From Streptomyces aurantiogriseus (GTDB lineage Bacteria; Actinomycetota; Actinomycetes; Streptomycetales; Streptomycetaceae): 64,000 bases of DNA. Location of the stretch: contig NZ_BMSX01000018.1 of assembly GCF_014649375.1 (NCBI RefSeq), forward strand, positions 176,525 through 240,524, in the 5' to 3' direction. Position 1 is the stretch's first letter; each line of letters opens with the position of its first letter. A model generated the notes under the pieces. The model had not been told where the DNA came from. It saw only the letters and a list, made by a program, of their open reading frames with translations, and did no database searches. The translations under genes and the position numbers were made by a program. Below, in pieces: positions 17,227-24,950 of this stretch.

Positions 17227-17263
17227 GGCCCCCAGTATCGCGGGGGCCGGTGCCCGTGGTGCG

Positions 17264-17677
17264 CTACGGGGTGCAGACCTTCGTCAGTTCGCCCGCCGCG
17301 TCCGTGACCGGGGAGAGGTCCGGGGTCTCGTCGCCGTTCTTCACCGCCGTACGGACGTTGTCGACGGCCTTGGTCAGGTCGTCGACCGCCTTGTTGACGT
17401 CGGCGTTGTCGGTCTTGTCGCCTATCTGGTCGAGGTTCTTGTCGATGGAGTCGAGGGACTCCTCGAGCTGGGTGGGGTCGTTCGACGCGCTCTCCACGGC
17501 CTGCTGGAGTTCGGTGACGCTGTCGGCGATGGCGTCGGCGGTCTGGACGCAGTCGAGTGCCTTGTTGACGGCGTCGCAGCCGGTGGTCGTCAGTCCCACG
17601 GTGAGGGCGACGGCCGCCGTGGCGGCGGCGATGGCGGTACGGCGGCCTCGGTGTCGTCGGCTAGCGGCCATGGACAT
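17264..17677 (-). CDS. Putative secreted/lipoprotein with helical repeat body
   Basis: A 137-residue exported protein. It has a basic N-terminus (MSMAASRRHRGRRTA), a hydrophobic stretch (AIAAATAAVALTVGL) and then TTTGCDAV, a weak lipobox, so it may be a lipoprotein. The mature part is Asp/Ala/Val-rich and helical (DLTKAVDNVRTAV, LDSIDKNLDQIGDKTDNADV), with two further Cys that could form a disulfide (ALDCVQT and the C-terminal KVCTP). No domain recognised. GGGGAGGA lies at good distance from 17677. It sits between rph and rdgB, so it was probably inserted into that pair. Confidence 0.75.
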   Translation of the reverse strand: MSMAASRRHRGRRTAIAAATAAVALTVGLTTTGCDAVNKALDCVQTADAIADSVTELQQAVESASNDPTQLEESLDSIDKNLDQIGDKTDNADVNKAVDDLTKAVDNVRTAVKNGDETPDLSPVTDAAGELTKVCTP

Positions 17678-17789
17678 GGCGGTGTTCCTCCCCTTGTGCA
17701 GGCCTTCCGAGGCCCCCGTCGTGTACTGCCCAAGACGCCGGGTCGGGGGGCGGGGTTGCCCGCGCGCCCGGCCCTCTTTGGCGTGCTCT

Positions 17790-18527
17790 TTACTTTTCCA
17801 GGACCGTATCAAGGGCCGTGCGCTGCAGGACAGCGAGTTCCGCGCAGCCGGAAACCGCCAGGTCGAGCATGGCGTCGAGTTCCTCGCGGGCGAACGGCGC
17901 GGCCTCGGCGGTGCCCTGGACCTCGACGAAGCGGCCGTCACCGGTGCAGACGACGTTCATGTCGGTCTCGGCGCGGACGTCTTCCTCGTAGCAGAGGTCC
18001 AGCAGCGGGACGCCGCCGACGATGCCCACCGACACCGCCGAGACCGTGCCGGTGAGCGGCTGGCGGCCGGCCTTGATCAGCTTCTTGCGCTGGGCCCATC
18101 CGATCGCGTCGGCGAGGGCGACGTACGCGCCGGTGATCGCCGCGGTGCGGGTGCCGCCGTCGGCCTGGAGCACGTCGCAGTCGAGGACGATGGTGTTCTC
18201 GCCGAGTGCCTTGTAGTCGATGACGGCGCGCAGGGAGCGGCCGATGAGGCGGGAGATCTCGTGGGTACGGCCGCCGATCTTGCCCTTGACGGACTCCCGG
18301 TCGCCACGGGTGTTGGTGGCGCGGGGCAGCATGGAGTACTCCGCGGTGACCCAGCCCTCGCCGCTGCCCTTGCGCCAGCGGGGGACGCCTTCGGTGACGG
18401 AGGCCGTGCAGAAGACCTTCGTGTCGCCGAAGGAGACGAGGACGGAGCCCTCGGCGTGCTTGCTCCAGCCGCGTTCGAGGGTGACCGGGCGGAGCTGTTC
18501 GGGGGTGCGGCCGTCGATTCGAGACAT
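17790..18527 (-). CDS. rph: Ribonuclease PH
   Basis: A 245-residue phosphorolytic 3'-5' exoribonuclease for tRNA 3' trimming. It begins MSRIDGRTPEQLRPVTLERGW, followed by GSVLVSFGDTKVFCTASV, RSLRAVIDYKALGENTIVLDCDVLQADGGTRTAAITGAYVAL (phosphate/metal-binding core) and the closing VQGTAEAAPFAREELDAMLDLA. Length and all motifs are typical. Start ATG at 18527. Confidence 0.96.
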   Translation of the reverse strand: MSRIDGRTPEQLRPVTLERGWSKHAEGSVLVSFGDTKVFCTASVTEGVPRWRKGSGEGWVTAEYSMLPRATNTRGDRESVKGKIGGRTHEISRLIGRSLRAVIDYKALGENTIVLDCDVLQADGGTRTAAITGAYVALADAIGWAQRKKLIKAGRQPLTGTVSAVSVGIVGGVPLLDLCYEEDVRAETDMNVVCTGDGRFVEVQGTAEAAPFAREELDAMLDLAVSGCAELAVLQRTALDTVLEK

Positions 18528-18550
18528 GCCGCTGAGCCTAGCCGTAGCTG

Positions 18551-18589
18551 CGGCAGGGGCCCCTCCCGCGGTGGGAAGGGCCCCTGCCG
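18551..18589. terminator. Hairpin terminator between nagF and rph
   Basis: CGGCAGGGGCCC is repeated as its complement about 15 nt later (18551-18589), giving a 12-bp GC-rich stem. It lies downstream of nagF on the minus strand. Confidence 0.7.
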
Positions 18590-18656
18590 AGTGAGACTCG
18601 TGAGACGAGGGAGACGAGTGAGCGGGGCTCAGCTCATGTCCTCGAGTGAGCGGGGC

Positions 18657-18902
18657 TCACATCATGTCCTCGATCTCCGCGGCGATCGGGTCGGCGTCGG
18701 TGCCGATGACGACCTGGATCGCGGTGCCCATCTTCACGACGCCATGGGCGCCGGCGGCCTTCAGGGCGGCCTCGTCGACCAGGGCGGGGTCGGAGACCTC
18801 GGTGCGGAGCCGGGTGATGCAGCCCTCGATCTCCTCGATGTTGTCGATGCCACCGAGCCCGGCGACGATCTTCTCAGCCTTGCTGGAAAGTTTGCTGGCC
18901 AT
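18657..18902 (-). CDS. nagF: PTS enzyme IIB domain protein (GlcNAc/glucose family)
   Basis: An 81-residue stand-alone EIIB that passes phosphate from EIIA to the sugar entering through the IIC permease. The phosphorylation site is the conserved Cys in IEEIEGCITRLRTEV; the rest (GVVKMGTAIQVVIGTDADPIAAEIEDMM) is the normal EIIB fold. The ATG at 18902 has AGGGAGA at ideal spacing. It diverges from the IIC gene nagE1 across a spacer with a dre site, matching the NagF-NagE arrangement known in Streptomyces. Confidence 0.92.
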   Translation of the reverse strand: MASKLSSKAEKIVAGLGGIDNIEEIEGCITRLRTEVSDPALVDEAALKAAGAHGVVKMGTAIQVVIGTDADPIAAEIEDMM

Positions 18903-19027
18903 GTTCCGTCTCCCTGAATTCCCTGATGCGAACCGCTTTGCCGCAGTAACCCACAGTTGGCCCAACTTCGCGAGCGATCGTGCTGGACGTACCGAAAGAT
19001 GACGTCACACCAACGAAATCGTCCGTA

Positions 19028-19043
19028 GCTGGTCTACACCACC
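19028..19043. promoter_or_regulatory. DasR-responsive element (dre) in the nagF/nagE1 spacer
   Basis: GCTGGTCTACACCACC closely matches the DasR (GntR-family) consensus ACTGGTCTAGACCACT. It lies in the 160-bp divergent spacer, 20 bp before nagE1, where DasR would repress both genes until glucosamine-6-phosphate builds up. DasR itself is not in this window. Confidence 0.8.
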
Positions 19044-19063
19044 TGACAGGCGGTCGCCAAACC

Positions 19064-20365
19064 ATGAGTGCCGAGAGCGCCGACACCAGGGTCGGTCCCG
19101 GGCGGGCCCGTTGGAACAACCTGTTCCAGGGACTGCAGAAGATGGGACGCAGTCTTCAGCTGCCGATCGCGGTGCTGCCGGCCGCCGGCATCCTCAACCG
19201 GCTCGGCCAGCCGGACGTGTTCGGGGCCGACGGTCTGGGCTGGACGGACGTCTCGAAGGTGATGACGGGCGCCGGTGGCGCGCTGCTCGACGGCCAGTTG
19301 GGGCTGCCGCTGCTGTTCTGCGTGGGCGTGGCCATCGGCATGGCGAAGAAGGCCGACGGTTCGACGGCACTCGCGGCGGTGACGGGGTTCCTCGTCTACT
19401 ACAACGTGCTGCGGCAGTTCCCGGACGACTGTCCCGAGGGGGCGAAGGCCATCCCCAACATCGGCTGTCTGGCCACGGTCGAGGGCACGGCGACGGCATT
19501 CACCTACCAGAACCCGGGTGTCTTCGGCGGCATCGTCATGGGTCTGCTGGCGGCCTGGTTCTGGGCGCGTTTCCACCGTACGCGGCTGGTCGACTGGCTG
19601 GGTTTCTTCAACGGGCGGCGGCTGGTGCCGATCATCATGGCGTTCGTGGCGATCGCGTTCGCCGCGCTGTGCCTGTGGATCTGGCCTCCCGTCGGTGACG
19701 CGCTGGAGAGCTTCAGCGACTGGCTGGACGGGCTGGACGCCTGGGGTGCGGGCATCTTCGGTGTAGCGAACCGGGCGTTGCTGGTGGTCGGCCTGCACCA
19801 GTTCCTGAACGTGCCCATCTGGTTCCAGTTCGGCAGTTACACCAAGCCGGACGGGACGGTGGTGCACGGTGACATCAACATGTTCCTGGCGGGCGACCCG
19901 GACGCGGGCCAGTTCACCTCGGGCTTCTTCCCGATCATGATGTTCGCCCTGCCGGCGGCCGCCCTCGCCATCACCCACTGCGCCCGGCCGGACCGCCGCA
20001 AGGAGATCGGCGGTCTGATGCTGTCGGTGGCGTTGACGTCGTTCGTCACGGGCATCACGGAACCGATCGAGTACTCGTTCCTGTTCGTCGCACCGCTGCT
20101 GTACGTGGTGCACGCGCTGCTGACGGGTGCGTCGATGGCGGTGACGTGGGGGTTGGGGGTGCACGACGGGTTCAGTTTCTCGGCCGGTCTCATCGACTAC
20201 GTCATCAACTGGAACCTGGCGACGAGGCCGTGGGCGATCATCCCGATCGGGCTGTGCTTCGCCGTCCTCTATTACGTGATCTTCCGTTTCGCGATCACGA
20301 AGTTCGATCTGAGGACGCCGGGGCGGGAGCCGGAGGAGGAGCGGGAGGACGTCACCAAGGCCTGA
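19064..20365 (+). CDS. nagE1: PTS GlcNAc-type enzyme IIC permease
   Basis: A 433-residue membrane permease of the glucose/GlcNAc PTS superfamily. It begins RWNNLFQGLQKMGRSLQLPIAVLPAAGIL, contains the IIC signature SFVTGITEPIEYSFLFVAPLLY, GLHQFLNVPIWFQFG, and ends with a short acidic tail (REPEEEREDVTKA). No IIA or IIB domains are fused; the IIB partner is the divergent nagF. The start at 19064 (MSAESADTR) follows the dre site; the open frame back to 18980 crosses the operator and is unlikely to be translated. Paralogue of the next gene (about 60% similar by eye), implying a tandem duplication. Confidence 0.92.
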   Translation: MSAESADTRVGPGRARWNNLFQGLQKMGRSLQLPIAVLPAAGILNRLGQPDVFGADGLGWTDVSKVMTGAGGALLDGQLGLPLLFCVGVAIGMAKKADGSTALAAVTGFLVYYNVLRQFPDDCPEGAKAIPNIGCLATVEGTATAFTYQNPGVFGGIVMGLLAAWFWARFHRTRLVDWLGFFNGRRLVPIIMAFVAIAFAALCLWIWPPVGDALESFSDWLDGLDAWGAGIFGVANRALLVVGLHQFLNVPIWFQFGSYTKPDGTVVHGDINMFLAGDPDAGQFTSGFFPIMMFALPAAALAITHCARPDRRKEIGGLMLSVALTSFVTGITEPIEYSFLFVAPLLYVVHALLTGASMAVTWGLGVHDGFSFSAGLIDYVINWNLATRPWAIIPIGLCFAVLYYVIFRFAITKFDLRTPGREPEEEREDVTKA

Positions 20366-20439
20366 AAAAGGGTGCTGAGCGTAGCGCTCCGATTGCGCTT
20401 CCTGACGGGTTCCTTATATCGCCCTCATCGTGCTAGAAC

Positions 20440-20471
20440 ATGGTCTACACCACTGAGTGGTGTAGACCACC
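20440..20471. promoter_or_regulatory. Paired dre sites upstream of nagE2
   Basis: Two DasR-type sites face each other: ATGGTCTACACCACT at 20440-20454 and AGTGGTGTAGACCACC at 20456-20471, together a near-perfect 31-bp inverted repeat. They end 16 bp before the nagE2 start and overlap its ribosome-site approach. Tight repression of the main GlcNAc permease is expected. Confidence 0.85.
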
Positions 20472-20487
20472 ACGATGGAGGAAAGCT

Positions 20488-21741
20488 ATGAGCACCGCCA
20501 CCGCGCCAACGGCGGCCCCCGCGAAGAAGTGGGGATCCGGCCTGTTCCAGGGCCTGCAGAAGGTCGGCCGCAGCCTGCAGCTGCCCATCGCCGTGCTGCC
20601 GGCGGCGGGTCTGCTGCTCCGGTTCGGGCAGGCCGACGTGTTCGGCAAGGACGGCCTCGGCTGGGACAAGGTCGCGGCCGTGTTCGCCACTGCCGGTGGG
20701 GCGATCTTCGACAATCTGCCGATGCTGTTCTGCATCGGTGTCGCGATCGGCTTCGCCAAGAAGGCGGACGGCTCGACCGCGCTGGCCGCCCTGGTCGGCT
20801 TCCTGGTCTACAGCAACGTCCTGAAGGCTTTTCCGGTCACCGAGGCCAAGGTCCAGGCAGGTGCGGACATAGCCGCGACCTACAACAACCCCGGTGTCCT
20901 CGGCGGCATCGTCATGGGCCTGCTGTCCGCCGTGCTCTGGCAGCGCTTCCACCGCACCAAGCTGGTGGACTGGCTCGGCTTCTTCAACGGCCGCCGTCTG
21001 GTACCGATCATCATGGCCTTCGTCGGCACTCTCATGGGCGTCTTCTTCGGCCTGGTCTGGGAGCCGATCGGTGAGGTCATCTCCGACTTCGGCGAGTGGA
21101 TGACCGGCCTCGGCGCCTTCGGCGCGGCTCTGTTCGGCCTCATCAACCGTGCGCTGATCCCGATCGGCATGCACCAGTTCGTGAACACCGTCTCCTGGTT
21201 CCAGCTCGGCGACTTCAAGGACGCGGCGGGCGAGATCGTCCACGGTGACCTGAACCGCTTCTTCGCCGGGGACCCGACCGCCGGTCAGTTCATGTCCGGC
21301 TTCTTCCCGATCATGATGTTCGGGCTGCCGGCCGCCGCGATCGCGATCGCCCACGCTGCTCGTCCCGAGCGCCGCAAGGCCGTGATGGGCATGATGGTCT
21401 CGCTCGCGCTGACCTCGTTCGTGACCGGTGTGACCGAACCGATCGAGTTCTCGTTCCTGTTCATCGCGCCGGTGCTGTACGCGATCCACGCGGTCCTCAC
21501 CGCCCTGTCCATGGCGGTCACCTGGGCGCTCGGTGTCCACGCGGGCTTCACCTTCTCCGCGGGCGCCATCGACTACGCCCTGAACTGGAACCTGGCCACC
21601 AAGCCCTGGCTGATCATCCCCATAGGCCTGGTCTTCGCCGCCATCTACTACTTCGTCTTCCGCTTCGCGATCATCAAGTTCAACCTCCCCACCCCGGGCC
21701 GCGAGCCCGAGGAGGAGGTCGAGGACCTCACCAAGGCGTAG
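20488..21741 (+). CDS. nagE2: PTS GlcNAc-specific enzyme IIC permease
   Basis: A 417-residue IIC permease. Motifs match nagE1: LFQGLQKVGRSLQLPIAVLPAAGLLLRFGQ, NNPGVLGGIVMG, GMHQFVNTVSWFQLG, and SFVTGVTEPIEFSFLFIAPVLY with the conserved Glu. By position and operator arrangement it corresponds to NagE2, the major N-acetylglucosamine importer of Streptomyces. The ATG at 20488 has a very strong ribosome site GGAGGAAAG. A strong terminator follows. Confidence 0.92.
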   Translation: MSTATAPTAAPAKKWGSGLFQGLQKVGRSLQLPIAVLPAAGLLLRFGQADVFGKDGLGWDKVAAVFATAGGAIFDNLPMLFCIGVAIGFAKKADGSTALAALVGFLVYSNVLKAFPVTEAKVQAGADIAATYNNPGVLGGIVMGLLSAVLWQRFHRTKLVDWLGFFNGRRLVPIIMAFVGTLMGVFFGLVWEPIGEVISDFGEWMTGLGAFGAALFGLINRALIPIGMHQFVNTVSWFQLGDFKDAAGEIVHGDLNRFFAGDPTAGQFMSGFFPIMMFGLPAAAIAIAHAARPERRKAVMGMMVSLALTSFVTGVTEPIEFSFLFIAPVLYAIHAVLTALSMAVTWALGVHAGFTFSAGAIDYALNWNLATKPWLIIPIGLVFAAIYYFVFRFAIIKFNLPTPGREPEEEVEDLTKA

Positions 21742-21771
21742 GCCCGCACGGCCCAAGGCCCCGCGCACGAC

Positions 21772-21807
21772 AAGGCCCCCGGTGCTCACCAGAGCTCCGG
21801 GGGCCTT
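21772..21807. terminator. Bidirectional terminator after nagE2
   Basis: AAGGCCCCCGG (21772-21782) and its exact complement (21797-21807) form an 11-bp stem with a 14-nt loop between convergent nagE2 and the metallo-hydrolase gene. Confidence 0.85.
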
Positions 21808-21854
21808 CCTCGTGCCGTACGCCTGAACCTCGTACGGCTGACGTCCTGTGCTGC

Positions 21855-22607
21855 CTAGATCTCGTACGTCTTCCTCGGCACCGCCAGCTCCACGGGCCCG
21901 TCGTAGACCTCCCGCGCGTCCGCGAGGTTGACCTGCGGGTCGGTCCACGGGGGGATGTGGGTGAGGACCAGGCGGCGGGCGCCCGCGCGGGCCGCCGTCT
22001 CGCCTGCCTCACGGCCGTTGAGGTGGAGGTCGGGGATGTTCTCCTTGCCGTGCGTGAAGGCGGCCTCGCACAGGAACAGGTCGGCGTCGCGGGCGAGTTC
22101 GTCGAGGGCCGCGCTGACGCCGGTGTCGCCGGAGTAGGTCAGCACCTTCCCGCCGTGCTCGACACGGATGCCGTACGCCTCCACCGGGTGGGCCACGCGC
22201 TCGGTGTGGACCGTGAAGGGGCCGATGTCGAAGGTGGAGGGCTTGACCGTGTGGAAGTCGAAGACCTCGCTCATGGAGGAGGCCGAGGGGGTGTCGGCGT
22301 AGGCCGTGGTGAGGCGGTGCTCGGTGCCCTCCGGTCCGTAGACCGGGATGGGGTCGCAGCGGCCGCCGTCGTGCCGGTAGTAGCGCGCCACGAAGTACGC
22401 GCACATGTCGATGCAGTGGTCGGCGTGCAGATGACTCAGGAAGATCGCGTCGAGGTCGTAGAGACCGCAGTGGCGCTGCAGCTCGCCCAGGGCGCCGTTG
22501 CCCATGTCGAGAAGCAGCCGGAAGCCGTCGGCCTCGACGAGGTAGCTCGAGCAGGCCGATTCCGCGGACGGGAACGACCCCGAGCAGCCGACGACGGTGA
22601 GCTTCAT
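21855..22607 (-). CDS. Metallo-beta-lactamase-fold hydrolase (RNase Z-like group)
   Basis: A 250-residue binuclear zinc hydrolase. The metal motif HLHADH is at about residues 59-64, with GCSGSFPS near the start, TYSGDTGVS (Asp ligand) and VLTHIPPW (His ligand). This pattern is close to the RNase Z/arylsulfatase-like branch, but the long exosite arm of tRNase Z is absent, so tRNA processing is not implied. The ATG at 22607 (MKLTVVGCSGS) follows GGAGG; the frame upstream to 22784 is Arg/Ser-rich and non-coding in appearance. Confidence 0.88.
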   Translation of the reverse strand: MKLTVVGCSGSFPSAESACSSYLVEADGFRLLLDMGNGALGELQRHCGLYDLDAIFLSHLHADHCIDMCAYFVARYYRHDGGRCDPIPVYGPEGTEHRLTTAYADTPSASSMSEVFDFHTVKPSTFDIGPFTVHTERVAHPVEAYGIRVEHGGKVLTYSGDTGVSAALDELARDADLFLCEAAFTHGKENIPDLHLNGREAGETAARAGARRLVLTHIPPWTDPQVNLADAREVYDGPVELAVPRKTYEI

Positions 22608-22862
22608 AGAACAGAAACCTCCGTTGGCGGGATCCGAAGAGATACGGAATGCCGGGAAAGATCGTGAAACGAACGGTCGTGAAAGGGGCGACAGGGGTCG
22701 TGCGGTCCGTCGAGCGTAAGGCGCAAAACGTCTGGTCGCTCCTCCGCCAGGGGCCGTTGTGGGCGAACTCACCTGTGCTGTCACCGGTTCGGCTGGACGC
22801 GGGGCGCGTACGAAGCGTGAGAGGGCGCGCGTTGTGGGACGTGCGCCGGTAACGTCGTCCGC

Positions 22863-23321
22863 ATGGACACGTCCTGGTGGCTGGCACTCGCGGCGGTGGT
22901 ACTGCTCGCGCTCGTCGCCACGCTCGTCGACGGCTGGGGACGCGGCCGTCGCCCGGCGGGGCGCAGGTCACGGCCGCCGGGCCGGCCGACGCGGGGTCAC
23001 GGGGTGGCGGGGCGGCCGCAGCCGGCGGAGATCTGGTGGGCGAACGTGCCGTTCGAGGACGGCCCCGGCGCGAAGGACCGGCCGTGTCTGGTGCTGGTGG
23101 TGCGCGGGGACCGGGTGACCGTCGCGAAGATCACCAGCAGATATCGCGACGAGCGGTCCGGGGTGATCCCGCTGCCGCCGGGCGCCGTCGGCGACGCGCA
23201 GGGGCGGCCGAGCTTTCTGGAGACGGACGAACTGCGCCAGGTGCCGGTGGCGCAGTTCCGGCGCCGGGTGGGTGTGGTGGACCCGGTCCTGTGGGACCAG
23301 GTCCGTCACCTGACGAACTAG
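22863..23321 (+). CDS. Membrane-anchored MazF/PemK-like protein
   Basis: A 152-residue protein. Residues 1-24 (DTSWWLALAAVVLLALVATLV) are a membrane helix, followed by a basic Arg/Pro-rich linker. From about 54 a PemK/MazF domain is seen: PAEIWWANVPFEDG, KDRPCLVLVVRGDRVTVAKITSR and the C-terminal ELRQVPVAQFRRRVGVVDPVLWDQV. Soluble MazF toxins are mRNA interferases of about 110 residues; the anchor is unusual. No antitoxin gene is adjacent. Endonuclease activity is not established for this subfamily. Confidence 0.85.
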   Translation: MDTSWWLALAAVVLLALVATLVDGWGRGRRPAGRRSRPPGRPTRGHGVAGRPQPAEIWWANVPFEDGPGAKDRPCLVLVVRGDRVTVAKITSRYRDERSGVIPLPPGAVGDAQGRPSFLETDELRQVPVAQFRRRVGVVDPVLWDQVRHLTN

Positions 23322-23375
23322 GACCTTTCGCGGAAGGCTTTTCCAGGAGGGCCTTTTCCAGGAGGGCCGCGGGGC

Positions 23376-24326
23376 TCAGGCCCAGAGCTGGCCCTGGAGC
23401 GTCTCGATGGCCTCCTCCGTGGTGGCCGCGGTGTAGACGCCGGTGGAGAGGTACTTCCAGCCGCCGTCGGCCACGACGAACACGATGTCGGCGCTCTCGC
23501 CCGCCTTGACCGCCTTCCTGCCGACGCCGATCGCGGCGTGCAGCGCGGCGCCCGTGGAGACGCCGGCGAAGATGCCCTCCTGCTGGAGCAGCTCGCGGGT
23601 GCGGGTGACCGCGTCCGCGGAGCCGACGGAGAAGCGGGTGGTGAGGACGGAGGCGTCGTACAGCTCGGGCACGAAGCCCTCGTCGAGGTTGCGGAGGCCG
23701 TAGACCAGGTCGTCGTAGCGCGGTTCGGCGGCGACGATCTTGACGTCCGGTTTGTGCTCGCGGAGGTAGCGGCCGACGCCCATCAGGGTGCCGGTGGTGC
23801 CGAGGCCCGCGACGAAGTGGGTGACGGAGGGGAGGTCGGCGAGGATCTCCGGGCCGGTCGTGGCGTAGTGGGCGCCCGCGTTGTCGGGGTTGCCGTACTG
23901 GTAGAGCATCACCCAGTCGGGGTGCTCGGCGGCCAGCTCCTTGGCGACGCGTACGGCGGTGTTGGAGCCGCCCGCGGCCGGGGAGGAGATGATCTCGGCG
24001 CCCCACATGCCGAGCAGGTCCCGGCGTTCCTGGGAGGTGTTCTCGGGCATCACGCAGACCATGCGGTAGCCCTTGAGCTTGGCCGCCATGGCGAGGGAGA
24101 TGCCGGTGTTGCCGCTGGTCGGCTCCAGGATGGTGCAGCCGGGCGTCAGGCGGCCGTCCTTCTCCGCCTGCTCGACCATGTGCAGGGCGGGGCGGTCCTT
24201 GACCGAGCCGGTGGGGTTGCGGTCCTCCAGCTTGGCCCAGATGCGGACCTCGGGGGACGGCGAGAGCCGCGGCAGGCGCACCAGAGGGGTGTTGCCCACC
24301 GCGGCCAGCGGGGAGTCGTAACGCAT
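23376..24326 (-). CDS. cysM: CysM-type cysteine synthase using CysO thiocarboxylate
   Basis: A 316-residue PLP enzyme. The Schiff-base lysine is K43 in NPTGSVKDRPA, the substrate loop is TSGNTG (70-75) and a phosphate loop GLGTTGT is present. In actinobacteria this CysM subfamily takes O-phosphoserine and sulfur from the C-terminal thiocarboxylate of CysO. The gene lies 17 bp downstream of cysO on the same strand, which supports that role rather than the sulfide-dependent CysK reaction. Start ATG at 24326 (MRYDSPLAAVGNTPLVRL). Confidence 0.94.
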   Translation of the reverse strand: MRYDSPLAAVGNTPLVRLPRLSPSPEVRIWAKLEDRNPTGSVKDRPALHMVEQAEKDGRLTPGCTILEPTSGNTGISLAMAAKLKGYRMVCVMPENTSQERRDLLGMWGAEIISSPAAGGSNTAVRVAKELAAEHPDWVMLYQYGNPDNAGAHYATTGPEILADLPSVTHFVAGLGTTGTLMGVGRYLREHKPDVKIVAAEPRYDDLVYGLRNLDEGFVPELYDASVLTTRFSVGSADAVTRTRELLQQEGIFAGVSTGAALHAAIGVGRKAVKAGESADIVFVVADGGWKYLSTGVYTAATTEEAIETLQGQLWA

Positions 24327-24343
24327 GAGCGGTCAGCGACCTG

Positions 24344-24622
24344 TCAGGCCATGCCGCCGGCCACGGCCGGCAGGATCGTCACGGTGTCGCCGTCGGTCAG
24401 CTTGGTGTTGATGCCGTCGACGAAGCGGACGTCCTCGTCGTTCAGGTACACGTTGACGAAGCGGCGCAGCTGACCGTCGTCCACGATGCGGGCCTGGATG
24501 CCCGCGTGCCGGGTCTCGAGGTCGGCGAACAGGTCGGCGAGGGTGTCACCGCTGCCCTCCACCGCCTTCTGACCGTCGGTGTACTGGCGGAGGATCGTGG
24601 GGACGCGGACCTCGATGGCCAT
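24344..24622 (-). CDS. cysO: CysO, ubiquitin-like (MoaD/ThiS) sulfur carrier protein
   Basis: A 92-residue beta-grasp sulfur carrier. It starts MAIEVRVPTILRQYTDG and contains FVNVYLNDEDVRF and TVTILPAVAGGMA. The Gly-Gly that must become a thiocarboxylate is at 89-90 but is followed by Met-Ala, so the last two residues must be removed first. The M. tuberculosis CysO, as I recall it, ends directly in GG. A JAMM protease gene (mec) lies just upstream in the same orientation and is the obvious candidate for trimming and for releasing cysteine. Confidence 0.94.
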   Translation of the reverse strand: MAIEVRVPTILRQYTDGQKAVEGSGDTLADLFADLETRHAGIQARIVDDGQLRRFVNVYLNDEDVRFVDGINTKLTDGDTVTILPAVAGGMA

Positions 24623-24734
24623 GGCTCAGGGCTCCTGTCGGGAGTGGTCAGGTCGGTAAGCGCGCGGCAGCGCAGGTACAGCCGGGTGGTGCGTCGCGCC
24701 GCGGCTCACGGGCCGTACGGCGGCAGGGGCAGCG

Positions 24735-24830
24735 TCAACAGATGGCGCTGGCGAGCCTGCACAGGTCGACGTGCAGCCGCGCCACGAGCAGTGCGCCCGG
24801 CGTCTTCTCGCTCACGTCGTTCAAAACCAT
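24735..24830 (-). CDS. Cysteine-containing leader peptide upstream of cysO
   Basis: A 31-codon ORF, ATG at 24828-24830 and TGA at 24735-24737, ending 112 bp before cysO. Its C-terminal part ARLHVDLCRLASAIC matches the actinobacterial 'putative leader peptide' pattern (R-x-HVDL-x-R-xA...C) found ahead of sulfur-metabolism genes. The two Cys codons (TGC and TGT), with the last right before the stop, suggest cysteine-sensitive translation control of cysO-cysM. No strong ribosome site precedes the ATG, so it may be translated from a leaderless or near-leaderless transcript. Confidence 0.75.
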   Translation of the reverse strand: MVLNDVSEKTPGALLVARLHVDLCRLASAIC

Positions 24831-24851
24831 GGGCTCATCGTATCGATTCCC
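24825..24851 (-). promoter_or_regulatory. Sigma-R-like promoter overlapping the leader-peptide start
   Basis: On the minus strand GGGAAT (-35 at about 24846-24851), exactly 18 nt, then GTT (24825-24827) matches the thiol-oxidative-stress sigma-R consensus GGAAT-N18-GTT. The GTT directly follows the leader ATG. Transcription would therefore start about 6-9 nt inside the leader ORF and leave out its start codon. Identified by motif match only. Confidence 0.6.
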
Positions 24852-24950
24852 GTCCCGGGCTCCCGAGTGTGATCCCACATGGTGGACGGATTTCGGCCGG
24901 ACAGTGAGACATGTGCGGTCTGCTCCCCGCTGCGAGCTGCGCGAGCCCCC

